A DNA stretch of 64,000 nucleotides from Bacillota bacterium (GCA_030535235.1 JAUNCL010000001.1:147063-211062), one strand, 5' to 3'; shown: positions 35,572 through 45,700, counted from the first letter of the stretch. Notes: generated by a model not told the origin, from the letters alone. A program made the numbers and translations.

Positions 35572-36405
35572 ATGAATCAACTCTGGACGGCCGCCGGTGC
35601 GGCGGCGTGGGGCGCCGCCGAGCTGGGCGGCCTCCAGTCTTTTCTGACGGAAGGGGCCAGGGAAAGGATCGAAGCCCTCTGCCCCGGTGCGGCCACCGTT
35701 CTGGTGGCCGCCTTCCCCTATTACGCCGGGGATGCCCCCGGCAACCTCTCCCTCTACTGCCGGGGGGAGGACTACCACCGGGTTCTGACCCGGCGGCTGG
35801 AGAGGGTCTGCGAGGTCCTGCGGGAACGGTATCCCGGCCGTACCTTTGTAGCGGGAGCAGACAACTCCCCGGTGCCCGAACTAGCGGCGGCCGAGCTGGC
35901 CGGGGTGGGCCACCGGGGCGGTCACGGCCTGCGCATCGTCCCTCCCTACGGCTCCTATGTGTTCCTGGGAACCATTCTGACCGACCTGGAGCTAAAATCC
36001 ACCGGTCCCTCGGTGGGGACCCTCTGCCCGGAGCACTGCGGGGCCTGCCGCAAGGCCTGCCCCACGGGGGCCTTGACGGAGGACGGCTGCGACGTGGACC
36101 AATGCCTGTCGGAGCTGACCCAGCGGAAGGGGGAGCTTCCCCAGGCTGTGGAAAACCAGCTCCGCCAAAGCCCCACGGTGTGGGGGTGCGACCTGTGCCA
36201 GCGGGCCTGTCCCTGGAACCAGAAGGCGGCATTATCTCCCCTGCCGGAGTTCCGGGAGGATCTGACCCCCTCCCTGACCCTGGCGGACCTGGAGGGCCTG
36301 AGCAACAAGGCCTTCCGCAAGCAGTACGCCCACAAGGCATTCTCCTGGCGGGGTATCGCCCCCCTGAAGCGGAATCTGGCGCTGCGGGAGAAGGACCCTA
36401 TGTGA
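35572..36405 (+). CDS. queG: Epoxyqueuosine reductase QueG (short form)
   Basis: Protein of 277 residues. It has a DUF1730-like N-terminal part and two ferredoxin-type [4Fe-4S] motifs: CPEHCGACRKACPTGAL (residues about 149-165) and CDLCQRACPWNQ. QueG reduces epoxyqueuosine in tRNA to queuosine using cobalamin. This protein is about 100 residues shorter than E. coli QueG because it lacks the C-terminal HEAT-like extension. The shorter form is common in Clostridia. No other queuosine gene is nearby. It is flanked by inverted type C repeats. Confidence 0.85.
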   Translation: MNQLWTAAGAAAWGAAELGGLQSFLTEGARERIEALCPGAATVLVAAFPYYAGDAPGNLSLYCRGEDYHRVLTRRLERVCEVLRERYPGRTFVAGADNSPVPELAAAELAGVGHRGGHGLRIVPPYGSYVFLGTILTDLELKSTGPSVGTLCPEHCGACRKACPTGALTEDGCDVDQCLSELTQRKGELPQAVENQLRQSPTVWGCDLCQRACPWNQKAALSPLPEFREDLTPSLTLADLEGLSNKAFRKQYAHKAFSWRGIAPLKRNLALREKDPM

Positions 36406-36407
36406 AT

Positions 36408-36458
36408 AACCACCTCACTTTTTGTCCAGACTATGGAGAAAAGTGAGGTGGTTTTTTT
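36408..36458 (+). terminator. Terminator of queG whose 3-prime arm holds the CBS gene ribosome site
   Basis: Perfect 15-bp stem: 5-prime arm AACCACCTCACTTTT (36408-36422) and 3-prime arm AAAAGTGAGGTGGTT (36439-36453), with a 16-base loop and a run of T residues to 36458. The 3-prime arm contains GAGGTGG, the ribosome binding site for the TTG start at 36457. A read-through RNA would have this site buried. Confidence 0.85.
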
Positions 36459-36885
36459 GCAAGTACGCGACGTGATGAATCAGAACATTGTCACCATCGA
36501 CCCCACCGAGAGCGCCGCCCTGGCCGCCCGGCTGCTGGCCCGGCACAACGTAGGCGCTCTGCCGGTGTGCTCAGGAAACGGGCGGCTCCAGGGCATCGTC
36601 ACCGACCGGGACATCATCCTCCGGTGCGTGGCCCCTGAGGAGGACCCCACGCAGATCCCGGTGAAGAACATTATGACCCGGCACCCCAAGGCCCTCTCCC
36701 CTGCCGATGACGTCCGGCAGGCCGCCCAGATCATGGCCATTCAGCAGGTCCGGCGACTCCCCGTGGTGGAGGAGGGCAGGGTGGTGGGCCTGGTCTCCCT
36801 GGGGGATCTGGCCAAGTGCGGCAAGTTCGAGATGGAGGTCTCCAAGGCCCTGACGGATATTTCGGAAAATGTGAAGCGGGTGTGA
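36457..36885 (+). CDS. Tandem CBS-domain protein
   Basis: Protein of 142 residues made almost entirely of two CBS domains (VRDVMNQNIVTIDPTESAALAARLLARHNVGALPV; then VKNIMTRHPKALSPADDVRQAAQIM). These domains bind adenosine nucleotides or SAM and act as sensors. The TTG start fits the family, whose members usually begin MKVxDIM. GAGGTGG is six bases upstream. The earlier ATG at 36433 lies in the terminator loop and would give an unlikely MEKSEVVF extension. There is no attached effector domain, so it is a stand-alone sensor of unknown partner. Confidence 0.85.
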   Translation: MQVRDVMNQNIVTIDPTESAALAARLLARHNVGALPVCSGNGRLQGIVTDRDIILRCVAPEEDPTQIPVKNIMTRHPKALSPADDVRQAAQIMAIQQVRRLPVVEEGRVVGLVSLGDLAKCGKFEMEVSKALTDISENVKRV

Positions 36886-36899
36886 GGAGTATTGTTTAC

Positions 36900-36922
36900 G
36901 GCGGGAGCAAGCCCCCGCCGTA
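36900..36922 (-). repeat. REP-like hairpin with GTAGG-type head, type C (inverted copy)
   Basis: GGCGGGAGCAAGCCCCCGCC followed by GTAC. It matches the 35529-35554 hairpin in reverse orientation. Together the two flank queG and the CBS gene. Confidence 0.65.
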
Positions 36923-36962
36923 CGGCGTGGCGGCCAATGCTGAAAGGCTTTTTTGACAAACT

Positions 36963-37053
36963 CGCCTCTCCCTCTGGGAGAGCTGGCGCCGAAGGCGACT
37001 GAGAGGGCGTCTGCGTCATGCCGAATCCACCTCCCCCAAAGGGGGAGGCAAGG
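36963..37053. repeat. Dispersed palindromic element (copy 2, shorter)
   Basis: About 91 bp with end hairpins CTCTCCCTCTGGGAGAG and CTCCCCCAAAGGGGGAG, bounded by GCC and GGCAAGG. Its middle has GACTGAGAGGGC, as in copies 1 and 3. It lies between the CBS gene and the ferritin-like gene. Confidence 0.7.
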
Positions 37054-37070
37054 ACGACCGGTCCTTCTGG

Positions 37071-37754
37071 CTACGCCTGCTCCACCAGGCTGCGGATCCG
37101 GCAGGCGTGGTCCCACTCGTCCCGGGCGTGCTCCAGGAAGAGCTGCCGCAGGCAGGGGTCCGAGGTGGCTTCCGCCCCGGCCAGGTAGGAGGCCATGCCC
37201 GCCTGCTCCTCTCCGAACCGCCGCCGCAGCGCCCCTAAGTAAGAGACCGGCGGGGCCGCCCGCTCCCCCTCCGGCCAGTAGCGCACCCCGGAGATGAGAA
37301 AATAGGCCGCGCTGAGCCGCTTGGCATGGCGCTTCTCGTCGTTGGCCAGGGCCTGGAGGCTCTTGGCCGCGGGACCCCCTGCCCGACGGGCCAGGGCCTG
37401 ATACTCCCGCCAGTCGGCCAGCTCGTGGCGGATCATCTCCTGGAGCATGGGAACGCAGTCCATACAGTTCTCCCCCAACACCCCCGCCTGGCCCCCGGGG
37501 AAGTCGCTCCGGCAGCGCTCCTCCTGGGCCCGCCGGCCGGCCAGGGGCTGCAGGGCGGTCTCCCGGACCGTCTCCTCCTCCCCCTGGAGGGAGCCGTGGG
37601 CCTCGGTCTCCTCCGCCATCCGGTCCTCATTCAACACAATGGGGCTGCCCCCGGTGTCCGGCCGGCCCTCCATCACCCGCTTCCACACCCGCTGAAATAC
37701 CTCGTCCCGCTCCTCCGGCGTTCCCTGGGTCAGGGTCTCCATGGTCTCGTCCAT
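37071..37754 (-). CDS. Ferritin-like (rubrerythrin-type) four-helix protein
   Basis: Protein of 227 residues. The C-terminal 130 residues form a ferritin-like bundle with carboxylate and His ligands (QEMIRHELADWREYQ; NDEKRHAKRLSAA; EEQAGMASYL; EHARDEWDHACRIR). EXXH-type motifs suggest a di-iron site. The N-terminal 100 residues are charged and of unknown fold, with CMDCVPML just before the bundle. No rubredoxin domain follows, so this is not a classic rubrerythrin. Peroxide reduction is possible but unproven. The start has AAAGGAGGT upstream. Confidence 0.7.
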   Translation of the reverse strand: MDETMETLTQGTPEERDEVFQRVWKRVMEGRPDTGGSPIVLNEDRMAEETEAHGSLQGEEETVRETALQPLAGRRAQEERCRSDFPGGQAGVLGENCMDCVPMLQEMIRHELADWREYQALARRAGGPAAKSLQALANDEKRHAKRLSAAYFLISGVRYWPEGERAAPPVSYLGALRRRFGEEQAGMASYLAGAEATSDPCLRQLFLEHARDEWDHACRIRSLVEQA

Positions 37755-37846
37755 AGCAGTACCTCCTTTTCCGTTTCCCCATCCTATGCGGTTGGATGGG
37801 GCTTTGTTTTTCCCAAGAAGAATTTTCCCGGCGGATACGAATATTC

Positions 37847-37875
37847 TTGACAGAGAGCCATTTGCCTATTAAAAT
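37847..37875 (+). promoter_or_regulatory. Promoter of rny
   Basis: TTGACA and TAAAAT with 17-base spacing, giving a leader of about 155 bases that contains GC-rich inverted segments. Confidence 0.75.
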
Positions 37876-38035
37876 AAAATCAGTATAAATATGCAGATGT
37901 GTCAGGCAGCTGCCCGTTTGGGCAGTTCCGGGGCCGACCGTCTGTTTTCCGCGGGACCGCCTGCAACACACCGGGCGTTTTTGTTCCCGCGATTTTATGC
38001 GAAATTTTAGAGAACTGGAGGTGTGTCCTGACAAT

Positions 38036-39583
38036 ATGATGCCTTATATCCTGACCGGCGTGATCGCCTTTGTCGTCGCGCTTGTGATAGGTATTCCTGC
38101 CGGCATCCTTTACCGCAAAAACGTGGCGGAGAAGGAAATCATCAGTGCCGAGGAGGAGGCCAAGCGGATCATCAACGAGGCCATCAAGGGCGCCGAGAGC
38201 AAAAAGCGCGAGGCCCTGGTGGAGGCCAAGGAGAAGATCCTGGCTGAACGGACCAACTACGAGAAGGAAGAGAAGGAGCGCCGCTCCGCCCTGCAGGAGC
38301 AGGAGCGCCGTCTCCAGCAGAAGGAGGAGACCCTGGAGCGCAAGACCGAAAACGTGGAGCGCAAGGAGGAATCCTACAACGCCCGCCTGGCTAACCTGGA
38401 GGAGACCCGTGCCAAGGTCGCCAAGCTCCAGGCCGAGCAGATGGAGACCCTGGAACGGATCTCCGGCTACACCGCCGAGGAGGCCAAAGCTTATCTGATC
38501 TCCAAGCTGGAGACCGAGTGTACCCACGAGGCCGCCATGAAGATCAAGGAGATCGAGGCCCGCTTCAAGGAGGAGGCCGACGCCAAGGCCAAGGAGATCG
38601 TGGGCCTGGCCATCCAGCGCTGCGCCGCCGACCATGTGGCCGAGGCCACCGTTTCCGTGGTCCCCCTGCCCAACGACGAGATGAAGGGCCGCATCATCGG
38701 CCGCGAGGGCCGCAACATCCGCACCCTGGAGACCCTCACCGGCGTGGACCTCATCATCGACGACACCCCCGAGGCCATCACCGTGTCCTGCTTTGACCCC
38801 GTCCGCCGGGAGATCGCCCGGCTGGCCCTGGAAAAGCTCATCCTGGACGGCCGCATCCACCCCGCCCGCATCGAAGAGATGGTGGAGAGCGCCAAGCGGG
38901 AGGTGGACGCCACCATCAAGGCCGAGGGCGAGCGGGCCGTGCTGGAAACCAACGTCATGGGCCTGCATCCCGAGCTTATCAAGCTCCTGGGCCGCATGAA
39001 GTACCGCACCAGCTATGGCCAGAACGTGTACAACCACTCCATCGAGGTGGCCCAGCTGGCCGGCCTCATGGCCGCCGAGATCGGCGAGGACGTGGCCACC
39101 GCCAAGCGGGCCGGCCTCCTCCACGACCTGGGCAAGGCCGTGGACCACGAGGTGGAGGGCTCCCACGTCACCATCGGCGTGGAGCTGGCCCGGAAGTACA
39201 AGGAGAGCAAGGATGTCATCCATGCCATCCACGCTCACCACAACGACGTGGAACCCCAGACCGTCATCGCCTGCCTGGTGCAGGCGGCCGACGCCATTTC
39301 CGCCGCCCGACCCGGCGCCCGGCGGGAAAACCTGGAGAACTACATCAAGCGCCTGGAAAAGCTGGAGGAGGTCACCTCTTCCTTCCGTGGGGTAGACAAG
39401 TCCTACGCCATCCAGGCCGGCCGCGAAGTGCGCATCATCGTGAAGCCCGAGGTGGTCAGCGAGGACGAAATGACCCTGCTGGCCCGGGAGATTGCCAAGC
39501 GCATCGAAAACGAACTGGAATACCCCGGCCAGATCAAAGTCCATCTGCTGCGGGAAGTCAAGATCGTGGAATACGCGAAGTAA
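38036..39583 (+). CDS. rny: Ribonuclease Y
   Basis: Membrane-anchored endoribonuclease that starts mRNA decay in Firmicutes. The 515 residues have one N-terminal helix ([24 protein letters not shown]), a long coiled coil (residues about 30-190), a KH domain ([30 protein letters not shown]) and an HD domain ([13 protein letters not shown]). The ATG at 38036 is chosen by family length; GGAGG lies 14 bases upstream, which is longer than ideal. The next codon is also ATG. YmdB, adjacent to rny in B. subtilis, is encoded 21 kb away here. Confidence 0.95.
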   Translation: MMPYILTGVIAFVVALVIGIPAGILYRKNVAEKEIISAEEEAKRIINEAIKGAESKKREALVEAKEKILAERTNYEKEEKERRSALQEQERRLQQKEETLERKTENVERKEESYNARLANLEETRAKVAKLQAEQMETLERISGYTAEEAKAYLISKLETECTHEAAMKIKEIEARFKEEADAKAKEIVGLAIQRCAADHVAEATVSVVPLPNDEMKGRIIGREGRNIRTLETLTGVDLIIDDTPEAITVSCFDPVRREIARLALEKLILDGRIHPARIEEMVESAKREVDATIKAEGERAVLETNVMGLHPELIKLLGRMKYRTSYGQNVYNHSIEVAQLAGLMAAEIGEDVATAKRAGLLHDLGKAVDHEVEGSHVTIGVELARKYKESKDVIHAIHAHHNDVEPQTVIACLVQAADAISAARPGARRENLENYIKRLEKLEEVTSSFRGVDKSYAIQAGREVRIIVKPEVVSEDEMTLLAREIAKRIENELEYPGQIKVHLLREVKIVEYAK

Positions 39584-39590
39584 TGCTTTC

Positions 39591-39623
39591 AAACCCACCC
39601 CCAAGCACGGGGGTGGGTTTTTT
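39591..39623 (+). terminator. Terminator of rny
   Basis: AAACCCACCCCC and GGGGGTGGGTTT arms with a six-base loop, then TTT. Confidence 0.9.
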
Positions 39624-39635
39624 GCCCTCCAACCC

Positions 39636-39685
39636 TTGACAAATACCCCAACAGGGTATATAGTCACAATACCCCCACCGGGTAT
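39636..39685 (+). promoter_or_regulatory. csoR promoter with two CsoR-type operators
   Basis: TTGACA (39636-39641) and TATAGT (39659-39664) are spaced by 17 bases. The first operator, ATACCCCAACAGGGTAT (39643-39659), fills the spacer. The second, ATACCCCCACCGGGTAT (39669-39685), lies over the predicted start. G/C-tract palindromes of this type with TACCC arms are the known CsoR targets, so copper-relieved autorepression is expected. Confidence 0.8.
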
Positions 39686-39702
39686 TTCAAGGAGGTGCTT
39701 TC

Positions 39703-40005
39703 ATGGAAGAAAACAACTGCTGCTGTCATAAGACCAAAGTGCGGGATCAGGAAGAGGTCAAGCGGCTCATCCATCGGCTCAGCCGCATCGAAGGGCAGAT
39801 CCGGGGCATCCGGGGCATGGTGGAAAAGAACGCCTACTGCACGGACATCCTCACCCAGGTGGCCGCCGCCAACGCCGCCCTCAACGCCTTCAGCAAGGAA
39901 CTGCTGGCAGAGCACATCCGCACCTGCGTGGCCCAGGACATCCGGGACGGGAAGGACGAGACCATCGACGAGCTGGTGGCCACCCTGCAAAAACTGATGA
40001 AATAA
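39703..40005 (+). CDS. csoR: CsoR-family copper-sensing transcriptional repressor
   Basis: All-alpha DUF156 repressor of 100 residues. The Cu(I) ligands are Cys46, His71 and Cys75, whose 25 and 4 residue spacing matches the Cys-His-Cys ligands of CsoR. An additional CCCH at residues 6-9 could be a second metal site. The operators immediately upstream fit this repressor. It opens a small copper unit: csoR, a flavodoxin remnant, copA-copZ. The start follows AAGGAGG. Confidence 0.93.
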   Translation: MEENNCCCHKTKVRDQEEVKRLIHRLSRIEGQIRGIRGMVEKNAYCTDILTQVAAANAALNAFSKELLAEHIRTCVAQDIRDGKDETIDELVATLQKLMK

Positions 40006-40015
40006 GGAACCTGTC

Positions 40016-40117
40016 ATGAAATACTATGAAATCCTGTTTAGCCCCACCGGGGGCACAAAAAAAGTCGCGGATATCCTGATGACCGCATTATGTGACGAGC
40101 CCATCGAACGGTTTTAA
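40016..40117 (+). pseudogene. Truncated flavodoxin / EFR1-type protein (N-terminal remnant)
   Basis: A 33-codon frame begins MKYYEILFSPTGGTKKVAD and stops at TAA after CDEPIERF. SPTGGTKKVA matches the FMN phosphate-binding loop of flavodoxin-like domains in EFR1-type ferredoxins. The remaining 120 or more residues are gone. It lies 10 bases after csoR and 89 bases before copA, with a ribosome site (AAGGAA). It looks like the start of a gene deleted from the copper operon. Confidence 0.6.
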
Positions 40118-40206
40118 CTCCTGTTAATAATCCCATCAGAAGGGAATAAACTCCACGTGGTTAGCAAATTTTAACCATAGAATTTTCAACGGAAAGGAGG
40201 TCTTCC

Positions 40207-42699
40207 ATGGAGCGTTTCCATGTGACCGGCATGAGCTGCGCCGCCTGCTCCGCCCGGGTAGAGAAGGTGGTCTCCGCCCTGCCGGGGGTGGAGTCGGTGG
40301 CGGTGAGCCTGCTGACCAACTCCATGGGGGTGGAGTACGCCGCTCCCGCCACCCCCGAGATCATCTGTCAGGCGGTCCGGGAGGCGGGCTACGGCGCGTC
40401 CCCGGCGGACCAGAAACAGAACGCCCCCGCAGTATCCCCCCAGGACGAGACAAAGGCGTGGAAAGCCGTCCGCCTGCGGCTCATTGTCAGCCTCTGCCTG
40501 CTGCTCCCCCTGATGTATGTGTCCATGGGCCACGCCATGGCCGGGTGGCCGGTCCCCGCCCTTCTGGAAACCCCCGCCGCCGGACTGTATGAACTGCTGC
40601 TGGCCGGGCTGGTGATGGTGGTGAACCAGAAATTCTTCGTAAACGGCTTCGGCGGCCTGCTCAAAAAAGCCCCCAACATGGACACCTTGGTGGCCATGGG
40701 GGCGGCGGCGGCCTTTGCCTACAGCGTGGGCCAGCTCTTCCTGGTCATCGGCGGCTCCCACGCCGCCCCCCACGGCCACATCGGGTATTACTTCGAGAGC
40801 GCCGCCATGATTTTGACCCTCATCACCGTGGGCAAGCTGCTGGAGGCCTACAGCAAAGGCAAGACCACCAACGCCATCCGGGCCCTCATGGATCTGGCCC
40901 CCAAAACAGCCACCCTGTTGAAAGACGGCCAACCAGTGGCGGTCCCTGCCGAAGAGGTCCGCCCCGGAGATTTGGTGCTTGTCCGCCCCGGGGAGAGCAT
41001 CCCCGTGGATGGGGAGGTGGTCTCCGGCCAGAGCGCCGTGAACGAGGCCGCCCTCACCGGCGAGAGTCTGCCGGTGGACAAGGCCCCCGGAGACCGCGTC
41101 ACCGCCGCCACCCTGAACCAGAGCGGCGCCTTGACCGTCCGCACCCTCCGGGTGGGGGAGGACACCACCCTCCGCCGGATCATCCAACTGGTGGAGGAGG
41201 CCGCCGCCACCAAGGCCCCCATTGCCCGGCTGGCCGACAAGGTCTCCGGGGTCTTTGTGCCGGTGGTGCTGGTCATCGCCCTGATCACCGCTCTGGTGTG
41301 GCTGGCCCTGGGGGAGACCCTGGGCTTTGCCGTGGCCCGGGCGGTGAGCGTGCTGGTGATCTCCTGCCCCTGCTCCCTGGGGCTGGCCACTCCCGTGGCC
41401 ATCATGGTGGGCAGCGGCGTGGGGGCCAAGGCGGGCATCCTCTTCAAAACCGCCGCCAGCCTGGAGGCCGCCGGGAAGGTGAAAACGGTGGTGCTGGACA
41501 AGACCGGCACCGTCACCAGGGGGGAACCCGTCGTCACCGACCTCCTCCCCGCCGAGGGTGTTTCCGAGACCGAACTGCTCACCCTGGCCGCCGCCCTGGA
41601 AGCCCGGAGTGAGCATCCCCTGGCCCGGGCCGTCCACGGCTGTGCTCTGGAACGGGGGCTGACCCTCCCTCCGGCCGACGAGTTTACTGCCCTGCCGGGC
41701 AGCGGCGTCCGGGGAACCGTCCAGGGCAAGGCCCTGCTGGGGGGCAAGACCGCCTTCCTGGCCGACCAGGGCATCCTGGACCAAGGCTGGGCAGACAAAG
41801 GCGAGACTCTGGCGGCCCAGGGCAAGACCCCGCTGTTCTTCGCCGCCGACGGGAAGCTGCTGGGGCTCATCGCCGTGGCCGACGCCATCCGCCCCGAGTC
41901 TGCCGCCGCCATCGCAGCGCTGAAGGCGCTGGGGGTGGTCCCCGTCCTCCTCACCGGCGACCAGGAATCCACCGCTCGGGCCGTGGCCGCTCAGGTGGGC
42001 ATCGAGACCGTCATCGCCCAGGTCCTCCCCCAGGAGAAGGAGGCCCAGGTCCGCCGCCTGTCGGAACAGGGGGAGGTGGCCATGGTGGGGGACGGCATCA
42101 ACGACGCCCCCGCCCTCACCCGGGCCCAGGTGGGCATCGCCATCGGGGCCGGGGCCGACGTGGCCCTGGACGCCGCCGACGTGGTCCTGCTGAAATCCGC
42201 CCTGGGGGATGTCCCCGCCGCCATCCGTCTGTCCCGACAGGTGATGCGGAACATCAAGCAGAACCTCTTCTGGGCCTTTTTCTACAATATCATCGGCATC
42301 CCCATTGCCGCAGGGGTGCTGGTGGGAGTGGGCATCACCCTGAACCCCATGCTGGCGGCTGCGGCCATGTCCCTGTCCAGCGTCTGCGTGGTCACCAACG
42401 CCCTGCGGCTCAATGGCTTCTCCCCCGATCGGGGGACGAGCCATCCCCCTGAGAAAGAAACCGAACCCAACCAACCGAAAGGAGAACTGACCATGAACAA
42501 GACCATGACCATCGAAGGCATGATGTGTATGCACTGCAAGGCCCATGTGGAGAAGGCTCTGAACGCCATCCCCGGGGTCACCGCCCAGGTGGACCTGGAG
42601 GCCGGCAAGGCCGCCGTGGACTGCCCCGCCGCCGTCACCGACCAGGACCTCACCAAGGCCGTCACCGACGCCGGGTACACCGTGAAGGCCGTGGAGTAA
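40207..42699 (+). CDS. copA: Copper-exporting P1B-type ATPase fused to a C-terminal CopZ-like domain
   Basis: Protein of 830 residues. An N-terminal HMA domain has GMSCAAC (Cys11, Cys14). The P-type core has the Cu+ site CPC (387-389), the phosphorylated Asp431 in DKTGT, the SEHPLARA motif, and [13 protein letters not shown] proline-rich linker leads to a second HMA domain, [15 protein letters not shown] (Cys774, Cys777), at residues 763-830. The second domain begins with its own ribosome site and ATG, in frame. Exports Cu(I) to protect cytosolic proteins. It is preceded by csoR. Start ATG has AAAGGAGG upstream. Confidence 0.95.
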   Translation: MERFHVTGMSCAACSARVEKVVSALPGVESVAVSLLTNSMGVEYAAPATPEIICQAVREAGYGASPADQKQNAPAVSPQDETKAWKAVRLRLIVSLCLLLPLMYVSMGHAMAGWPVPALLETPAAGLYELLLAGLVMVVNQKFFVNGFGGLLKKAPNMDTLVAMGAAAAFAYSVGQLFLVIGGSHAAPHGHIGYYFESAAMILTLITVGKLLEAYSKGKTTNAIRALMDLAPKTATLLKDGQPVAVPAEEVRPGDLVLVRPGESIPVDGEVVSGQSAVNEAALTGESLPVDKAPGDRVTAATLNQSGALTVRTLRVGEDTTLRRIIQLVEEAAATKAPIARLADKVSGVFVPVVLVIALITALVWLALGETLGFAVARAVSVLVISCPCSLGLATPVAIMVGSGVGAKAGILFKTAASLEAAGKVKTVVLDKTGTVTRGEPVVTDLLPAEGVSETELLTLAAALEARSEHPLARAVHGCALERGLTLPPADEFTALPGSGVRGTVQGKALLGGKTAFLADQGILDQGWADKGETLAAQGKTPLFFAADGKLLGLIAVADAIRPESAAAIAALKALGVVPVLLTGDQESTARAVAAQVGIETVIAQVLPQEKEAQVRRLSEQGEVAMVGDGINDAPALTRAQVGIAIGAGADVALDAADVVLLKSALGDVPAAIRLSRQVMRNIKQNLFWAFFYNIIGIPIAAGVLVGVGITLNPMLAAAAMSLSSVCVVTNALRLNGFSPDRGTSHPPEKETEPNQPKGELTMNKTMTIEGMMCMHCKAHVEKALNAIPGVTAQVDLEAGKAAVDCPAAVTDQDLTKAVTDAGYTVKAVE
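42478..42699 (+). other. Internal start inside copA that could give free CopZ
   Basis: AAAGGAG (42478-42484) lies eight bases before ATG 42493, in frame with copA. Initiation here would make a free 68-residue HMA chaperone (GMMCMHC). The linker just before is hydrophilic ([15 protein letters not shown]). Both a fused and a free form are therefore possible from one gene. Confidence 0.45.
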
Positions 42700-42717
42700 C
42701 AAGTCTGGCTCCGGGGC

Positions 42718-42746
42718 TTGCGGGAAACCGGGGGATGGTGTAAACT
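42718..42746 (+). promoter_or_regulatory. Promoter of the hybrid kinase gene
   Basis: TTGCGG and TAAACT separated by 17 bases. Moderate match. Confidence 0.5.
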
Positions 42747-42783
42747 GGACCCACATCCATCACCCCCAAAGGGAGGGTTCCCC

Positions 42784-45700
42784 ATGAACCAGACCAACGA
42801 ACCGAAAGAGAACAAGCGCCGGCGGATGATCCTTCTGTTCCGCACCGTGAGCATCCTGCTGCTCTGCTTTGCCGCTACCCTCCTGCTTCTTTGGCTGGAG
42901 CTGGGGCAGCCCACCGCCACGCCCCCCAGCCTGGTCTTCGCCCTGCTCATCCTCCTGTATGTGGTCACTGTCGTGGCCGTCCTCCTCCACCAGGCCATGC
43001 GGGAGCAGGCTGTCCAGGACAAGCTGGACCAGGAGGTGGCCCGGAACAATTCCCTCATCAACGTGGCCCTTCCCGGCACCAACATCCAGGTCTTTGAGCT
43101 GCTGTCCAGCGGGGCGATCCGTCTGCTCTCTCCCGACCCCGGCCAGGGGCAGGAGATGCGCTCTACCCTCTTCCCCACCACCAAGGACCTGCTGGCCTAT
43201 CTGAACTGCTCCGGCCAGTGGGAGGCCGCCTTCCAGGCGGCCCTGGAGCAGGCCGCTCTGGGCCAGGACAGCGAGCTGGAATTTCAGACCATGGACCAGG
43301 AGGAGACCTGGATCCGGGTCCGCCTGGAGCCCCAGGGGGGCAGGCAGCAGGCCGAGGCCATCGGCACCATCCGGGTGGTCACCCAGGAGGTCCAGGAGCG
43401 CTACCGCCAGGAGGCCGCCGACAAACTCCTGGAGCGGATGGTGGAGGACACCGTGGCCGGCCTGGAGATCTCCCTGGAGGCCGACACCTGGCGGCTGCTG
43501 TGGGGTCGGGAGACCTACAGCCACCTCCTCCACACCGACGGCGCCCCCCTGTCCTACACGGATTTCATCCTCCGGCAGGTGGCCCCCACCGTCCACCCCA
43601 AGGACCGGGAGTCCTACCTCCAGGCTATGGACCGAAAGGCCCTCCTGGGCGCCTTCCTCACCGGCACCACCGAGCGCTTTCTGGACTACCGGGTCAAAAC
43701 TCCCGGGAAGCCCGGCTACGACTGGCACGCCTCGGAGCTCTACCTCTACCGGGACGCCGCCACCCGACAGGTGAAGGCCAACTACCTGATCCGGCAGGTC
43801 ACCGACTACCGGAGAAAGCAGCTGGAGGAAAAGCGCCAGCTGGAGGAAAAGGAACACACCCTCCTCCTCCGGGCCCAGAAGTTAGTGGAGTCCGAGGAGG
43901 AGCTGGACTTCGTCCATGTCATCGCCAACTACTACCAGGGTATCTATGTGGTGGACCTGAAGGAGGACCAGACCCGGGCCATTCAGGTCCCCGACTACTT
44001 CGCCGAGCTGCTGGCCCAGTCCGACGGCTCCCTGAGCCGTACCATGGAGCTGTACAGCGAGACCTTCATGAACCCGGAATACATCCCCGCCTTCCGCAGC
44101 CTCATCCGCTTCGATGCCCTCCGGGAGACCCTGGACGAGAAGAGCCAGGCCGAGATGACCTTTCAGAAAAAGGACGGGGCCTGGATCAACATGCGCATCC
44201 TGCCCATGCCCGGCTACGGAGAGCAGCAGCCCAAGACCCTGTGGATCTTCGAGGACGACACCATCACAGAAAACCTCCGGCAGGAGGAGGAAAAGGCCCG
44301 GGTCACCGCCCAGGCCGCCGAGGCCGCCAGCCAGGCGAAATCTCAGTTCCTGGCCAATATGAGCCACGATATCCGCACCCCCCTCAACGCCATCCTGGGC
44401 ATGTCCGAGCTGGGCCTCCGGGAGGCCGACCCCGAGGGCAAGGACAACTGCTTCCGGGACATCCGGGGCAGCGGCCGGATCCTGCTGGAGAACATCAACA
44501 GCATCCTGGACCTGTCCAAGATCGAGGCCGGCAAGATGTCCATCGTCCCCGAGAGCTACCACATCCTCTCCGTCCTCCACGATGTCATCACCGTCCTGCG
44601 GATGCGGGCCCAGGAGAAAAAACTGGAGTTCCTGGCCCAGGTGGACGAAAATATCCCCGCCACCCTCTTCGGCGACGATGTGAACATCAGCCACATCATC
44701 ATGAACCTGGGCTCCAACGCCGTGAAATACACCAGCGCCGGCTCCGTGACCCTGACGGTCTCCTGGGAGCCGGAGGGGGAGGACGGCGTGCTGGTCATCC
44801 ACATGGAGGACACCGGCGCAGGCATCCGGGCCGAGGACCTGCCCTACATCTTCCGCAGCTACGACCGTCTGGAGCGGGGCCCCAACCGCCACATCGAGGG
44901 CACCGGCCTGGGCCTGCCCATCTGCCAGAACCTGGCCGACCTGATGAACGGTCAGCTGGGGGTCCAGAGCACCTTCGGCCAGGGCAGCGACTTCTGGGTG
45001 CGGCTGCCCCAGAAGGTCATTGACCCCACCCCCTGCGGCCCCTATCGGGGGGAACAGCGGCAGGAGAGCGGCCGGTACTACAACAGCTTCACCGCCCCGG
45101 AGGGGGTGGTTCTGATCGTGGATGACCAGCCCCTGAACCTGAAGGTCTGCCAGGGCCTGCTGGGTCCCTACGAGATGGAGGTCCACACCGCCCGGTCCGG
45201 CCGGGAGGCCATTGAGCAGATCACCCAGGTCTGGCCGGACCTGGTCTTCATGGACCACATGATGCCCGACATGGACGGCGTAGAGGCCACCCGCCGTATC
45301 CGGGACATGGGAAAAAAGGACCCCTACTTCGCCGTCCTTCCCATCATCGCCCTCACCGCCAACGCCATGAAGGGCATGAAGGAGTTCTTCCTGTCCAGCG
45401 GCTTCAACGGCTTCATCTCCAAGCCCGTGGAGCTGGACGCCCTGGACGACGCCCTGGTGGCCTGGATCCCCGAGGACAAGCAAATCGCCCCCATCCGGCC
45501 CGATGACGCCCCGGAGCAGGAGAGTGTGCCGGAGGATCTGGCCGGTCTCAAGGGGGTGGACGTGGCCCAGGGGATGCGCTACTGCGGCACCGCCGAGGGC
45601 TACCGCAAAACCCTCTGCCTCTTCCGGGACCAGATCCCCGGCAAGATCCGCCGCATCCAGGACACCTTTCAGGGGGAGGCCTGGCAGGACTACGCCGTGG

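Noticed and set aside
33319-35778. Very long open frame antisense to pnp, and similar ones over copA, lepA, rny and typA
   Set aside because: They mirror codon bias of GC-rich genes on the other strand, have low-complexity Gly/Leu/His/Val-rich translations, and lack ribosome sites and family motifs.
36433-36456. ATG start of the CBS gene at 36433
   Set aside because: It lies in the terminator loop, has no ribosome site, and adds an extension foreign to CBS proteins; TTG at 36457 fits better.
40155-40190. GGTTAgcaaattTTAACC palindrome before copA as a DtxR-like operator
   Set aside because: The arms are only five to six bases and do not match the GTTAGC/GCTAAC sites at 17 kb; copper control is better explained by the CsoR sites.
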